From positions 3,851,382 to 3,915,381 of the forward strand of contig CM029654.1 in assembly GCA_017311315.1 (NCBI GenBank): a stretch of 64,000 nt of DNA, given 5' to 3'. Positions 1 to 11,289 of this stretch are shown here, piece after piece. The DNA is from Dendrocalamus latiflorus. Taxonomy: Eukaryota > Streptophyta > Magnoliopsida > Poales > Poaceae. Within the stretch, counting starts at the first letter, position 1. Every line of letters starts with the position of its first letter. The position numbers were made by a program, and so were the translations under genes. The notes beneath the pieces were generated by a model that saw nothing but the letters and a program-made list of their open reading frames with translations, had not been told where the DNA came from and made no database searches.

Positions 1-300
1 TGGGCACCGCGCCGCTGCCGGGGGAGAGGGGGAGTCGCGCGCGGGGTGGGGAGGATCGCCGCTCGCCGCCGCGCGGGGTGGGCGCCGCGCCGCCGTCGGG
101 GGAGTCGCGCGCGGGGTGGGGAGGATCGCCGCTCGCCGCCGCGCGGGGTGGGCGCCGCGCCGCCGCCGGGGAAGAGGGGGAGACGCGCGCGGGGTGGGGA
201 GGATCGGGTGGGCGCCGCGCCGCCGCCAGGGGAGAGGGGGAGTCGCGCGCGGGGTGGGGAGGATCGGCGCCGCGCCGCCGCCCTGGTGGGAGATGGGGCG
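1..300. repeat. GC-rich minisatellite, about four degenerate units
   Basis: Units of about 60-77 bp begin with TGGGCgCCGCGCCGCCG and end with GGGGTGGGGAGGATCG, starting near 1, 78, 148 and 208, with insertions and deletions between copies. The tract is almost pure G+C and reads open in several frames, but these frames are low-complexity Arg/Gly/Ala and look like composition, not protein. Related degenerate sequence continues to about 480. It may be the edge of a GC-rich exon or an internal transposon repeat cut by the window border. Confidence 0.75.
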
Positions 301-696
301 TCGGGGGAGTCGCGCGCGGGTAGGGAGGACGCCGCCGTGCCCTGGGGCTCCTCCGTGCGGCAGAGGAGAGGAGGAGATGGGGGCGTGGGAGATGGTGGAG
401 GGAGATGGGGGCGTCGGGGGGGAGTTGCGCCTCGCGCGGGGTGAGGGCGTCGGGGGGAGTCGCGCCTCGCGCGGGGTGCGTGACGAGGTATGATCCAAAC
501 AATCTGGGCCATTGGATTTGAGTGAGTAAGAGAAAGGAGAGGCTACAGTGGATATCGTCCCTTCGCTTCAAAGGTTCGCTGGTTCTGGGAACAGTTGGTT
601 TGGTGCATCTAGGAGAGGTGTTGACTGCGGGGGACATTTGTTGGGGGTAGCTATAGAAAAGTTTACAACTGGTGGTTTTATAGTGGTAGAGATGAC

Positions 697-1028
697 ATGA
701 GACAAGCTGATAGCTTCAAAGATCTAGACAATCTTGTTGATCTCTCAGTTAAGCTTGTTGAAACAAAGAGGCATAAAGTGTATGATATGATTTACATGCT
801 TCTCAAATTGGTTTTGCTTCTACCAGTAGCAACAGCAAGTATTGAAAGGGTATTTTCTGCAATGGTTTTAGTGAAAACAAAGTTAAGAAATAATATGGGT
901 GATAGTCTTTTGATAATTGTCTAGTCACATTCATTGAGCGGGATATTTTCTTTGAAGTGGATGAAGATGATATAATCGAGACTTTCATGTCCTTTAGAAA
1001 GCGTAGGCCAAAAAAGTCAGACAAATAG
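697..1028 (+). pseudogene. hAT transposase C-terminal (dimerisation) fragment
   Basis: The translation from 697 contains LLLPVATASIERVFSAM followed by VKTKLRNNMGDSLL, the conserved core of the hAT C-terminal dimerisation region (plant TTF-type/hAT transposases). The frame breaks near 905-915. A neighbouring frame then continues with CLVTFIERDIFFEVDEDD and a basic tail, ending at a stop at 1026-1028. The N-terminal zinc finger and the DDE catalytic core are absent, so this is a dead remnant. The surrounding sequence shows no clear terminal inverted repeats. Confidence 0.8.
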
Positions 1029-2690
1029 TATTGTAAGTCTCTTTTATGTATATTTAAGACTATTGGTATATTGTTTGAACTATTTATATTGTAATTTGTG
1101 CAAGTTTCCAATTTAATCCTTAAATTTAAGACTTATCATATTATTTAGTGCATGTATACTGAATTACGGTGCAAATTTTACAATTATTTACCGAATTGGC
1201 AAATGATTTTATCGAATTGCATATAAAAATTTTGGTGCGGCATATCCTTTGGTAAAATTCTGGATCCACCACTGCCAACGGGGTGAAGATTAGCTTATAC
1301 TCCCACGTCAAAGCGTCGTGGCAGTATTTGTCTCGGTCAGATCGGCGTAAAATATTTTTGTTTTGGTAGGCTAATTTGTTCCGCCGGTACCGCCACTCAA
1401 CTGCATTTTCTATGGTCCATATTATTTGTCTAGTATGTCTCGTTCAGATCGGCTCTGCATAAGCAGTGGCATAAACCTTATTATTCCCAGTCCATGTGGG
1501 AGCCTGTACGTAACGCCGTACAGCCGAAAGAGAAATTAGCAGTTGAGCACCACACGAAGACACATATCAGCTCTCCCTTAATTATGATCTGCTTGCTATA
1601 CAGGACAACTGCTGTTGGTATTTTTTTTTTCTTTCCAGAGTGTGAGTAACAAGATGGAATAACAAGATCAAATAAAATATCGGATGCCGCAGTGAAAAAT
1701 TTGCACAATATAGCCTCATGGAGGATATGCAGTTAGAAGGAATCAAGGTCTGATCGCGAGCAACCAGAAAGCTGAGGTGTCACCGGTTGGACTGTCGAAT
1801 GCCCAATGGCTGGCACAACTAGTACGTATTAGATCGATTAATTCAGTTTGTCTAGTTCTTAATTGGCATCAAGAATCACAGTTCAGAAGCCACAAAACAC
1901 CGAGCACTTCCAACCTCTCAGGTCTCATTTGTGGTCTCAGCAGTTCTTCGAGTATGGATTAATTATGCGTGATGGCGCATTGACATGGATCAATGTGCCT
2001 CCCCTGCATTGTTCAGTGCCTGGTCGGCGTGTGCCGGCACCTGCAGACACCAGGGAGAGGGCATCAGATTTGCATGATTTATAAGCTGCTGGGAGCACCG
2101 TTCCATGATTTTCCTAGGATTGATTAGAATTTTTGACAGCACTCAGGACATCCTTAGGTTTCATTTGGCATCGCGGTGGACTATGATAATCTTATTTATT
2201 AGAACTGGTATGAGACATTGGTGTTTGACTAACTGCTTTTTTCTAAACAAAGCTATTATTCCGTTCCAAAAATAACCGAAAAAATGAGTGGAAATGTGAG
2301 AGAAACAACAATTGGATAACAAAATTGGTCTAATTTTAATTTGATTTGCCAAACAGATTGCTACATTTCCCACAACTGCTTTTCCACATCAGCTTTTTAA
2401 AACAAGCACCATACAGCACACTAACCATAAACTGAGGCTTAGCCATGTTTGCATGCTGAACCTCTGTTCGTGAATGCTTTGGTGTGCTCCAAGTGGCTTA
2501 TAAAGTCAGAGCTTATAGTTTATTTTATATCGTAATTGTTGTTGGCTTATTTTGCGTAATTAAATATAAAAAGGAAAAATGTTATATTAGCACGAACAAT
2601 ATAAAGGAATAAGAGGAAAAAAAATAAAAACCAGAAAAAGATAAAAAAAATCGTAAGTCATATGTTAGAACTTAGAAGTTAAAACCGTTT
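1029..2690. other. Intergenic, no gene seen
   Basis: AT-rich sequence with only short ORFs lacking recognisable motifs. The part up to about 1280 looks like the tail of the hAT remnant. I found no tRNA, no transposon ends and no conserved coding signal in the rest. Confidence 0.5.
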
Positions 2691-2741
2691 AATACAGGGA
2701 GACCAAGAACAGGGAAAAGAAAAGAATCGTAGGTGAGAAAC

Positions 2742-2835
2742 TGGGCCAGGCCCAGGAAAGCCCATTTCACTAACTGACTCAACCCTTCGTCTACCTCTCC
2801 TCTCCATCTCCGTACGTCTCATCTCCTAAAACCCT
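2742..2835 (+). promoter_or_regulatory. Proximal promoter of RPS16: site II and telo-box-like motifs
   Basis: TGGGCC (2742-2747), GGCCCA (2749-2754) and GCCCA (2760-2764) are site II-type TGGGCY motifs. AAAACCCT at 2828-2835 resembles a telo-box. This pair is typical of plant ribosomal-protein and nuclear-encoded organelle-protein promoters (established knowledge), which fits the gene that follows. Motif matching only; the transcription start is not visible. Confidence 0.5.
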
Positions 2836-2888
2836 CGCCTCCTCCCACCGCACCAAGAACTCGGGAGAACCCAATCCGGAGACCAACT

Positions 2889-2920
<32 letters not shown>
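2889..2920. repeat. (AG)n microsatellite in the RPS16 5' leader
   Basis: About 15-16 AG dinucleotides end three bases before the start codon at 2924, so the repeat should lie in the 5' untranslated leader. GA/CT tracts in 5' leaders are common in grasses. Length is likely polymorphic. Confidence 0.9.
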
Positions 2921-2923
<3 letters not shown>

Positions 2924-5460
2924 ATGGTGGTCCGGATCCGACTGGCGCGGTTCGGCTGCCGGAACAGGCCGTTCTACCGGATAATGGTCGCCGACAGCCG
3001 CTCCCCGCGCGACGGCAAGCACCTCGAGGCCCTCGGCTACTACAACCCGCTCCCCGGTACCGTCGACCTATTACCTCTGCTTGTTTGTTGTATTCATATG
3101 CCGTCATTTCGGATCCAATCATTCTTTGGCAATTTAATTTTGAGAAATTTTTGGTCCAAGTGGAGCATTTATCTTGGAAATCTTGGACTAGTAGTTAAAT
3201 TGCACGCTTGTTGAGATGGGTAGAGTTTTCGTCATGGGATTATACAGTGAGTAGTGAAATTTGTGTTTTTTTTTGTGTTGCTGTTTGCAGGGCAGGATGG
3301 TGGCAAGAGGATGGGGTTGAAATTCGACCGAGTGAAGTGAGTATACCTGCAATCATTATATTTTGTTAGGACAGCTAATTATCAAACTAGCTGGTTAATG
3401 GCCACGGTCTAGTTATCAAATTGTTTGCGAATTGGGATGTATCAACTGTCAAAAGCATTCTGCTTGGGCTAATTGTTACCTCCTTTTGTTTTTTTTTATT
3501 GAAGTAGGTTCTGACTGGTCACTAGCGGTAGTGTTGTTGTCTAATGGTTTGAGACTTTGAGGTTTAGAAAAGATCAAAGCACAACTAATTCACCCATTCA
3601 CTGTAAGTACTTAACACGTTTCAAATCCAGGGCTGTTAAAATTTTATCTAAACCTGAATTGCATAACCTTACTGAGGAGGATATGTAGAGTATCAGTAAT
3701 TATATGTTTTTTTGTCTTATTGTATTTCCAATACCAATAGTATGTGGTGCTGTGCATAAAAAATGATTGACTTGAAAATGGAGTGCTAGGAACTTTGCAT
3801 GTCCTCTTGTGCTCAGCTCATGGATATGTGCACTTGTGCAGAAAGTTGTAACTTTGCACCATGTAAACCCATACACTTTTCAAATCTAGAAAATTGACAT
3901 CAATAAAGCTTGAAAATTTATCCTCATTTTACCTCTCCATCTGAATGCTTAAATAATATGTGGTACAGGCGTACTGTATAATCTCCATTATCTAGGTGAA
4001 TTGTCCATTGAACTGGGCTATTACAGATAGATATAACAGACATAACACAGCCTGTTATTTGTGTTGACTTATGGAGCATTATACTTGTATAACCTACCTT
4101 CAAGAGTTATAGCAGATATATGATCAAATATTCAGTAACTGGCACTCAACACAAACAGTACTTTGGTATCCATAAATCTTCCTCTCCAGTCTCCATTGTT
4201 GTTTCTGGTAGTTGATTGCCAATCCAAATGGCATTCCCTCATTGCTAGCCAGTTTTGTGACTGCTATTGCAACTTGTGAGTCCATTATCGATGCTTGTTC
4301 CTACAAGGTATCGGTTATGCTACTTGTAACTAATTAGTGGTTACAAAATAAAGATATTGCTTGGACAGTGGAGACAGTGCTCTATCTGTAGGGCATGTTT
4401 CGGACTAGATGCATGACCATGATTTGGAGCAAGTGGTGTCTTAAAAATAGGATGAAGTTGGAAGAGTTTACTGCAACTGTTATTATGGTATTAGTCGCTG
4501 GTAACCATAGGCATTGGAACTCATGTTTAATTTTGTCTAATAGCAAGATGGTGCATTATTAGCATTCTTTGTTGACACTTTTTGTTGATGATCTAGACGA
4601 CAATTTTATGAAATAAGAATGCTAGAACTTGCGGATAAACAATGAAATGGGGTGTCTTTATTGCTAAGAATATATTACAGGATGTGCTCAATGATCGTGG
4701 AGAACAATGAGCATGAAGATGTTACAATAGTGTGTGTCCTATCCTACTATCGGACTGGTCCTTATATATTGCTGAAGGGATGGCAGTTGCTGCTGTCGAA
4801 GGAGGCACCTCCTTATTCCTAGGGGCGGCGCACGTAGTTGCTGTCAATGTCAGTGACTCATCTATTGGGCATGGTTGGAGGAACAAGTTTCAGGTAGTTA
4901 TCGTCAGAGACGTGGGTATGCCTGACAGTTGTTTGTCAGTGTGATATGCGAGGCAGTTATGCACGTGTCAGTCTATGATAGACCCCCTAACTGGTTGGGA
5001 AGTGGGTCTATGGTAGTCTCATAGACCCCTCAACTGGTATGACTCATTTATCACGTGTCAATTACTCGTAAAGAGTATATTAAAAGAAATAATATTTAAT
5101 AGGAGAAAACCAGATACCAACCGGTCACGGTATTAGATAAAATAGTTGGTAAATATTACAAAATTATAATATCCTTGTCACTATCTAAAGTTCATCTTCT
5201 GGCACTATTGTACGTCCTGCTGCAGGTATTGGTTGTCAGTTGGGGCACAACCATCAGATCCTGTGGAGCGCATCCTATTTCGGGCTGGAATCCTACCTCC
5301 ACCTCCACTGCTAGCTATGGCGCGCAAGGGCGGGCCTCGTGACAGACACCCTATTGATCCGATGACTGGACGCCCCTTGGATCTTGAGGGCCTCACAGTT
5401 TTTGACGATCCTGATGCTCCAGAACGTGATGATGGAGCACCAAGTGAGGAGGCGGTGTGA
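2924..5460 (+). CDS. RPS16: Organelle-type 30S ribosomal protein bS16, nuclear gene
   Basis: Component of the small subunit of plastid and/or mitochondrial ribosomes, where bS16 helps assemble and stabilise the 16S rRNA 5' domain (family knowledge). Three exons join in frame: 2924-3056, 3291-3336 and 5226-5460, giving 137 aa. The N-terminus MVVRIRLARFG..NRPFYRI followed by a DSRSPRDGK motif and ALGYYNPLPG is the bS16 signature. Exon 2 supplies the MGLKFDRVKYWLS region across the junction. The mature bacterial protein is about 80-90 aa; here an acidic, proline-containing C-terminal tail of about 50 aa is added, as in plant nuclear copies. In plants nuclear RPS16 can serve both organelles and may replace plastid rps16. 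No classical N-terminal transit peptide precedes the S16 core. Intron 2 is long (1,889 bp) and contains no gene I recognise. Confidence 0.93.
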
Positions 5461-6749
5461 CCGCATGAGTGAGGCATGATAAATCTCTTTTTAGCATATG
5501 AAGTGTTTCCTCAAGATAAGAAACTTGTTTGTTGTCCTTCTGACGGGCTGTGACCACTGTACTAATGCACCAATCTCTCTAGCCAAGTGACCTGTGAACT
5601 TTGTGCGTCCATAGCTTAAGAGCTCAACCATGACTTTGTGGCCTTCATTGCATTGTACTCTTAATATGCTTAATGTCGGCTCGGTGGAGTGTGGACCTAA
5701 AAATGCATTAGTTGCTCTTTGTTGATAAATTCCATATGTTGTGTGCGCGCGTGGAATTTACAAATTTTCTTGGTGTATATGTCTCTTGGTAAATTGTCAT
5801 GTACTTGTTATTGGATTCAAGGGTGGAGTGAGAGGTAAGAAAAGGCATATTGAGAGTACTAATTTTGAGAGATGATATTATTGATTCCTAGATACTATAG
5901 TAGCTGCATCATAATTTCTTTGAAGCAGAAACTTCTGTCCATGGATGGTTATTCCTTTTTATGATACCCAATTGGAAGCTATGCTTTATCTGATCTGATG
6001 GGAAAGATGTTATTTTGTTTTTGGATATACAGAGGTAGCATTGAACATCTCTTTAGATACCTATGCTATTGTTTATACTGATGAAATGATTTAGTAACAT
6101 CAAGTAGAATCAGTACCACTGGATGTGAGAAATTGATGCGGTTCTTGTAGATCTTGCTGCCGCAAAGACAAGTTTGCCCCTCTGAAAACAATGTTCAGGG
6201 AGAATCATAGGTTGTGCCCCAAATAGGATAATTCTTTCATTATAAGACGTACTGGTCCATAAACGGAAATTATACTACCAGTTTTTGTTGGTTGTAATTG
6301 AATGCTCTAATTTGTGATTGATCCATGTAAATTGGAATGATTATATGCTAGTGCTTTGCAAAAGAGGGGAGATAGGATCATACAAGTGGTACATGCATCG
6401 GCACATGAATCAGTGCTCTTCTGGTTATGGTCTTATGGACAACAAGGATTGGTTAAGATTGATAAAAACAAAGTATATATAGTCAGGAATTAAGGTATAT
6501 ACGCTCTACAAATATTATTAGTAGGCTCCTAATAACATTTTCACTTTTATCCCTTGCATTGTTACACAAGGTATTTCTTCTCTCTGAGGCCACCCCATGC
6601 ATGCAAAATGCTAAAGCAAGCTCACCAAGCAAACTCAAAACATTTTTAAACCCTGCAACCATGCCCCTAATCTCTCCTCATTTCCCTCCCATCCTATCAA
6701 GATCAGAATTGCAACAAGTAAATCAAGAACAGCTTTAAAGAACTGCACC
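5461..6749. other. Intergenic between RPS16 and the thaumatin-like gene
   Basis: AT-rich, no supported ORF. The first few hundred bases should be the RPS16 3' UTR and the last few hundred the promoter of the thaumatin-like gene. No transposon ends or RNA genes recognised. Confidence 0.5.
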
Positions 6750-8021
6750 ATGGAAGCACCAAGAAGTTGCAGTACACCATGCTTGCTCTTTGTGCTCGCA
6801 CTAGTGGCTCAATGGTGCAGCATGTCAATGGCGAGCTGCACCTTCACCATATCTAACTACTGCGAGCAACCCATATGACCGGGGACGCTCGCCGGCGCGG
6901 GCACGCCACAGCTGCCCACGACGGGGTTCAGGCTCGACCCGGGGCAGACCGTGCAGATCCCGGCGCCGACGGGGTGGTCCGGCCGGATATGGGCGCGCAC
7001 AGGCTGCGACTTCGACGCCGGCGGCGCGGGCAAGTGCCAGACCGGCGACTGCGGCGGCCGCATGGAGTGCGGCGGCACGGGCGCGACGCCGCCGGCGACG
7101 TTGTTCGAGGTCACGCTGGGGAAGGGCGCCGCCACCGACCAGGACTACTACGACGTAAGCCTCGTCGACGGGTACAACCTGCCCGTCGTCGCCGTCCCGC
7201 GGGCACGGCAGGGCGGCGGCTGCAACACCACCGGCTGCACGGCCGACCTCAATCGCTGTACGTGTCACGTAACAAATTAAACCAGCCATGCATGCATTCC
7301 GTACGTGCGAGCGTTTGTTCTGACACACAGAATCGTGCGTGTGTTGGTGGCAGCATGTCCCAAGGAGCTGCAGGTGGACGGCGGCGGCGGCAGCGGAGCG
7401 GTGGCTTGCCGGAGCGCGTGCGAGGCGTTCGGGCAGGACAAGTACTGCTGCAGCGGCGCCTACGCGACGCCGGCGACGTGCCGCCCCACGGCCTACTCGT
7501 CCATCTTCAAGTCGGCGTGCCCGCGGGCGTACAGCTACGCCTACGACGACGGCACCAGCACCTTCACCTGCAACGCCGTCGACTACAACATCGCCTTCTG
7601 CCTCCCTCCCACCGGGTAATCAAATCAAACATTTTTTTTTCTCACTTCCACAGTTCCACTAAAATGCATTGCAGCTAGCAGTAATTAGTAGTGATCGGAT
7701 TCACTGAAATGTTCTTGTAATGAAGCAAGAACTCGTGCTTTACATGTGCTAAAGTTCATCGGATACAACTGCAATGAGCTTGACATATAGTGACTATGTG
7801 ATGGTTTGCACAGGTTGAACAATCCTGGCGTCACTCCACTCGGCACGCCGATCAACGGGCAGAGCAATGGTGGTGACGCCAACAGTGCACCTCCTACTGA
7901 CAACAACGGTGCTGGAAGTGCCTACCAGACGCCTCCTACTGACAACAGTGGTGCTGGAAGTACCTATCAGCCGCCTCCGACTGACAACAATGGTGCTGGA
8001 GGTATCTTTCAGCAACCGTGA
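6750..8021 (+). pseudogene. Thaumatin-like protein gene (GH64/TLP, PR-5 family) with an early in-frame TGA
   Basis: Secreted PR-5-like protein; family members bind or hydrolyse beta-1,3-glucans and act in defence or development. Reading from ATG 6750 gives a hydrophobic signal peptide (about residues 12-28), then the mature start SCTFTISNYC. Codon 43 (6876-6878) is TGA where family members carry the Trp of the conserved WPG motif. The same frame then stays open: exon 1 to 7257, exon 2 7354-7615, exon 3 7814-8021, with consensus splice sites and matching phases. The acidic-cleft REDDD residues are visible (R in RIWARTGC, E in ATLFEVTL, D in QDYYDVSLVDGYN, D in YDDGTSTF) and the cysteine pattern is that of a large TLP. 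Exon 2 would alternatively end at a TAA (7617-7619) if not spliced. Likely a recent nonsense allele, or an error in the sequence; with TGA read as a stop only a 42-residue peptide forms. Confidence 0.85.
7890..8015 (+). repeat. Three 42-bp coding repeats in the thaumatin-like C-terminal tail
   Basis: Three tandem 14-codon units encode PPTDNNGAGSAYQT, PPTDNSGAGSTYQP and PPTDNNGAGGIFQQ. They form a Pro/Asn/Gly-rich linker after the TLP domain, in the third exon. Substitutions between units are few and no indel breaks the frame. Confidence 0.9.
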
Positions 8022-8770
8022 ATGACGCCCTCGTCAGCGAGCACGCGATACAATCAGCTATGGCTTCTGCTACCTGCAGTGCTCTTGTTCCTTTTCTGGT
8101 CATCTGTGCTTGGGACGAGCATTCGAAGACCGAACAACCGGGAATCGCTGCGGAGAGCAGAATGAAGGATTGGGTGCAGTGGGGATGTGGGATGTGTTGA
8201 AGTATAAGTGAATTGCCTATTTTTCCTCATCAGCTTAAGTTTTTGGGTGAACTGGTTGGTACATGAAACTCAATAGGATGTATTGGAGAGATGGGAGAAA
8301 GGAAAAGGAGCTCACGAGTACAGTTAAGCAGAGATCTTTTAGGATTTTCTGACAGTAGTTCCAACTCCTCGTGATAGCAGTTGTAAAATTCGTTTAGCAA
8401 TTAGATGCTACTTGTTCAATAAGAAGGGAAATATGTAAATATTGGATTCTTTTATGCAGATTATCAAAGATAAAATATAGAACAAATTGAACATTTAATA
8501 TTCCATGGAGGAAATATTCTGCTCTGTTTTTGCGGGTTCATTCGGAGCCCACCTGCCTTGCAATTTTTACGACAATAAAGGGTGATCTTTAGAGGGGTGT
8601 TCGGATATTCTGAATTAATCCCAAAAAATCCCCACTATCCATTTTTTCAGAGAATTCAGTTCTTGAAGAAAGTGGAGGATCACAATTCACAAACAAGGAA
8701 AAGAAGCACCTATACTTGTTAAAAAAAAGATCAGCTTTATTATATAACATCTGTTACATGTAATCTACTG
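8022..8770. other. Region after the thaumatin-like stop, including an in-frame hydrophobic extension
   Basis: Directly after the TGA at 8019-8021 the same frame continues for 47 codons to a TGA at 8163-8165. It encodes a Ser/Thr-rich spacer, then a hydrophobic stretch (LWLLLPAVLLFLFW) and a basic tail, resembling a C-terminal membrane or GPI-attachment signal. It may be the original protein end, now cut off by a second nonsense codon. The rest, to 8770, holds a half MITE-like terminus near 8595 and no other gene. Confidence 0.55.
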
Positions 8771-11234
8771 TTATGGGTGGACAATGATAGGAGCTGGAGG
8801 CACTGATTTCTCCAATGGTGAGCATTCCCAGTTGCCATGTTTGTCCTGAGACAATGAGAAGTGCTTGGGAATCCAAACCTCCCCTTTCTCATTTCTCTCC
8901 TTGTGAAGCTTCCTAGCTCTGTTCTCTACTCGTCGCTTCTCCTGACAAGCTTTCTCCCAATCCTTCTTCAGAATTGCCTCACTAACTTCGCTCCAAACCA
9001 CGGCAGATTCTGAAGGTGACAAGCCCTGTCATATTATGAAAGCATTACTCCCTTGCTGCTTTGAAATATGTTAAACTGAAAGTGCACTGAAATTTATCTT
9101 CCTTCACAATCTCATCTGAAGTTTCAGCATTTCCAATGTACAAATTTTACAGTTCTTAGAGGCACAATTGGCAGTGTAACAATTATCAGTAAGACTGAGA
9201 CAATATTTTCTTATAGATGAAAATTTTACCTCTTGGTCTTTAACCACCGGTGTGTTGAGGCTAGCAATGACGCGCTTCGCATCGTACAAAACCGAAACCG
9301 TCCCGCTACGTACATCCTTCAATGAAACGGTCCTGTCCCAATGGCCATCAATCTCGCAGACAGTCGCTTGTGAACCTGAATGGAACACCCTGCCCTTCAC
9401 ACATCTTGCATCTCCTCCCAAGCCCAGGAAAGAGTGGCTTCTGTAGTAGCACACTTCTGCCTCAAGCCCGGAGTCCTTGCAAACGATCCTGATGGTTCCG
9501 GACCACTCGACAGAAGGAGCAGGAAGCAACCTTATGAGCAAATTTGGACTGTCTACTTCATACTTCTCGTTGAATTTCAGAAGCCTGATTTCCCTCTTGC
9601 CTTTAACTTCTGCTTCTACGCTAGTGCCTTCAGAAAACGAAAAGGTGCAGCAGTTTACATAACTTTCATGTTATTTCAAGAGCAATGGTATGCTGAAACT
9701 TGGGAATTTGTCGTTCTGGTGGCCTACCATGAAATTTTGGAACGGGATTTTGGCACCAAACAAGCTCGATGTTTCCGCTATCGTCAGTCGCATGCAGCGC
9801 AGAGACCGGGGGATGATGAGAAACCTGAAAATGGCAATGTTATATGTTACTCGGAATTGGATAGCTAAACTTATGGTCTCTTGTTGTTAGATTGCCATAC
9901 TTGTTGCCTTACACAAACAAGAACATGTTCTTAACTTTTCTACATCAAGAAAGGCTAAAGGACAATACTGCTTGGCAAGTTGTTGAGCAACTGAAAATGA
10001 GTAATTTCACAAGTTAGATGCCTGCTCAAGAAGAACGTTGAGTGATCCTCTGGAGACATGGTGCGTCTCTCCAAGAACTGGGTTGTACGGCGCGAAGCCA
10101 AAGATCGGAGGCCTCGTCGTCGAGATGCTCCACGCGACGACCGACGTGAACCGTTCGAGTCTGTCCTTTCCTTGGGCACATCTGCCCAGGTAATCATCTC
10201 CATTGCAGTAGACTGCTTCCCCATACAACTGAAGCTGTGATTTCGGCAGGTTGAATGTAGCAGGCAGCTGAAAATTTTCAGAATAAAAACGGCATGCATA
10301 CGTCATCCACAGTCATTTTGTCAGTGAAGTACACTAGTGCAGTACTGCAGTATGATTAAACACTGTTGAAATATTAATGCAGTCATGGTGATTACCCATG
10401 TAGCAAATTTCTAGTACAGAAATTCTTTCTTTCAAAAGAATAACATTTTGAAGTACAGTTACCTAACTTCGTGGATTAATTAGTGAACTAACAATTAGGA
10501 GCCTGAAAAGGACTTCTCAATCCTTATGATCTCCACAGTCCACACAAGTAACCCCTAATAAACTTATCTTGAGAAACTGAAAACTCTAGTATGGTCAGAC
10601 GAGATGGAACAATCACATCCAAATTTTCAAGTCTTATATGTCCTTCTATGATGTTCATGCTTTCATATGCAAGAAGCCAACTCTTGAAGCTTGTTTTTTG
10701 GATTAGTTGACGCCCACCTACTCCTATCTCCCGTAAGCAAATTAATTAATTGTCCTGATTAGTATACTAGTCAGGCCCCTAAATTATGCTTGTTTCAGGG
10801 TGCTTAGTGCCCCTAATTAACTCGAAGTAAGTAAACTAGTAATCCAACTTGGGCTCTCGAGATTGGAGTTTCACATGCATGCACTTTGGAAGGTTGCTTG
10901 CCTAGCATCAAGTGTGGCTACGAAGGCACAAATGGGAGCATTCTTTTGGGCTGCATCTTATTAGTCTAATAAATAGTGATTGTTGAAAGAAAACGAGACA
11001 AAAGCCAGTTGAAAAGCCGAAAAGAACGCGACACATGAGAGTGAGTAGTTAATTTACCTGGAAGTGTGAGAGGTCGGACCCTGGCCGGACGTTCCAGAAG
11101 AGGCTGAGCACCCGCTGCACCAGGTTCGCCGGCTGGAGTTCCGCCGCGAGCCCTCCTTCCAGAGACAGCGGCGCCGTAAGCACGGCGGTGGTGGCCACGG
11201 CCGCCGCCGCCTCGCTCTCCGACTCAACCTGCAT
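8771..11234 (-). CDS. Oxysterol-binding protein-related protein (ORP, short OSBP-domain-only plant type)
   Basis: Lipid-transfer protein of the OSBP/ORP family, expected to move sterol or phosphoinositide between membranes. Exons on the minus strand: 11234-11058, 10267-10022, 9824-9728, 9627-9230, 9025-8771, giving 390 aa if translation starts at the ATG 11234-11232. The sequence shows LTAPLSLEGG near the N-terminus, HFQLPATFNLPKSQLQ (lid/lipid entry), NPVLGETH, and the OSBP fingerprint EQVSHHPPVSA split across an intron between EQ and VSHHPP. Later come GHWDRT and the C-terminal VWSEVSEAILKKDWEKA with a KHFSLSQDKHGNWECSPL end. No PH domain. It is closest to the Arabidopsis ORP4 subgroup from memory. 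The start is uncertain: that ATG overlaps a possible splice acceptor, and the true first codon could lie upstream near 12968 (an ATG directly followed by GTACGT). The intron 10021-9825 begins with GC, not GT. Confidence 0.88.
10941..11028. mobile_element. Short MITE copy A (in the first ORP intron)
   Basis: Ends in TTCTTTTGGGCTGC and AAAAGCCGAAAAGAAC, with the internal motif TTAGTCTAATAAATAGTGAT. The same internal motif and ends recur at 11886-11993, 28700-28838 and (inverted) 48135-48245, defining a family in this window. Target duplication not resolved. Confidence 0.5.
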
Positions 11235-11289
11235 CAATATAATGAAATGATCAGGGACAGAGGATAGGGCTGCGTGGGTACTTTCCTCG

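Noticed and set aside
46..493. Overlapping plus-strand ORFs of 80-130 codons
   Set aside because: All are Arg/Gly/Ala low-complexity readings of a GC-rich tandem repeat; three frames are open at once.
3337..5225. A transposon in the long RPS16 intron 2
   Set aside because: I looked for paired termini and target duplications and found only short imperfect repeats near 4980-5050.
6825..7328. Minus-strand 167-codon ORF over the thaumatin-like gene
   Set aside because: Shadow of the GC-rich plus-strand coding exons, which have recognisable domain residues and splice sites.
6876..8021. Selenocysteine or programmed read-through at the two TGA codons
   Set aside because: Land plants lack the selenocysteine machinery, and no stop-codon read-through context is evident. 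Nonsense mutation or sequence error is simpler.
8590..8700. MITE-like left end GAGGGGTGTTCGGATATTC
   Set aside because: No matching inverted partner within several hundred bases, so no element can be delimited.
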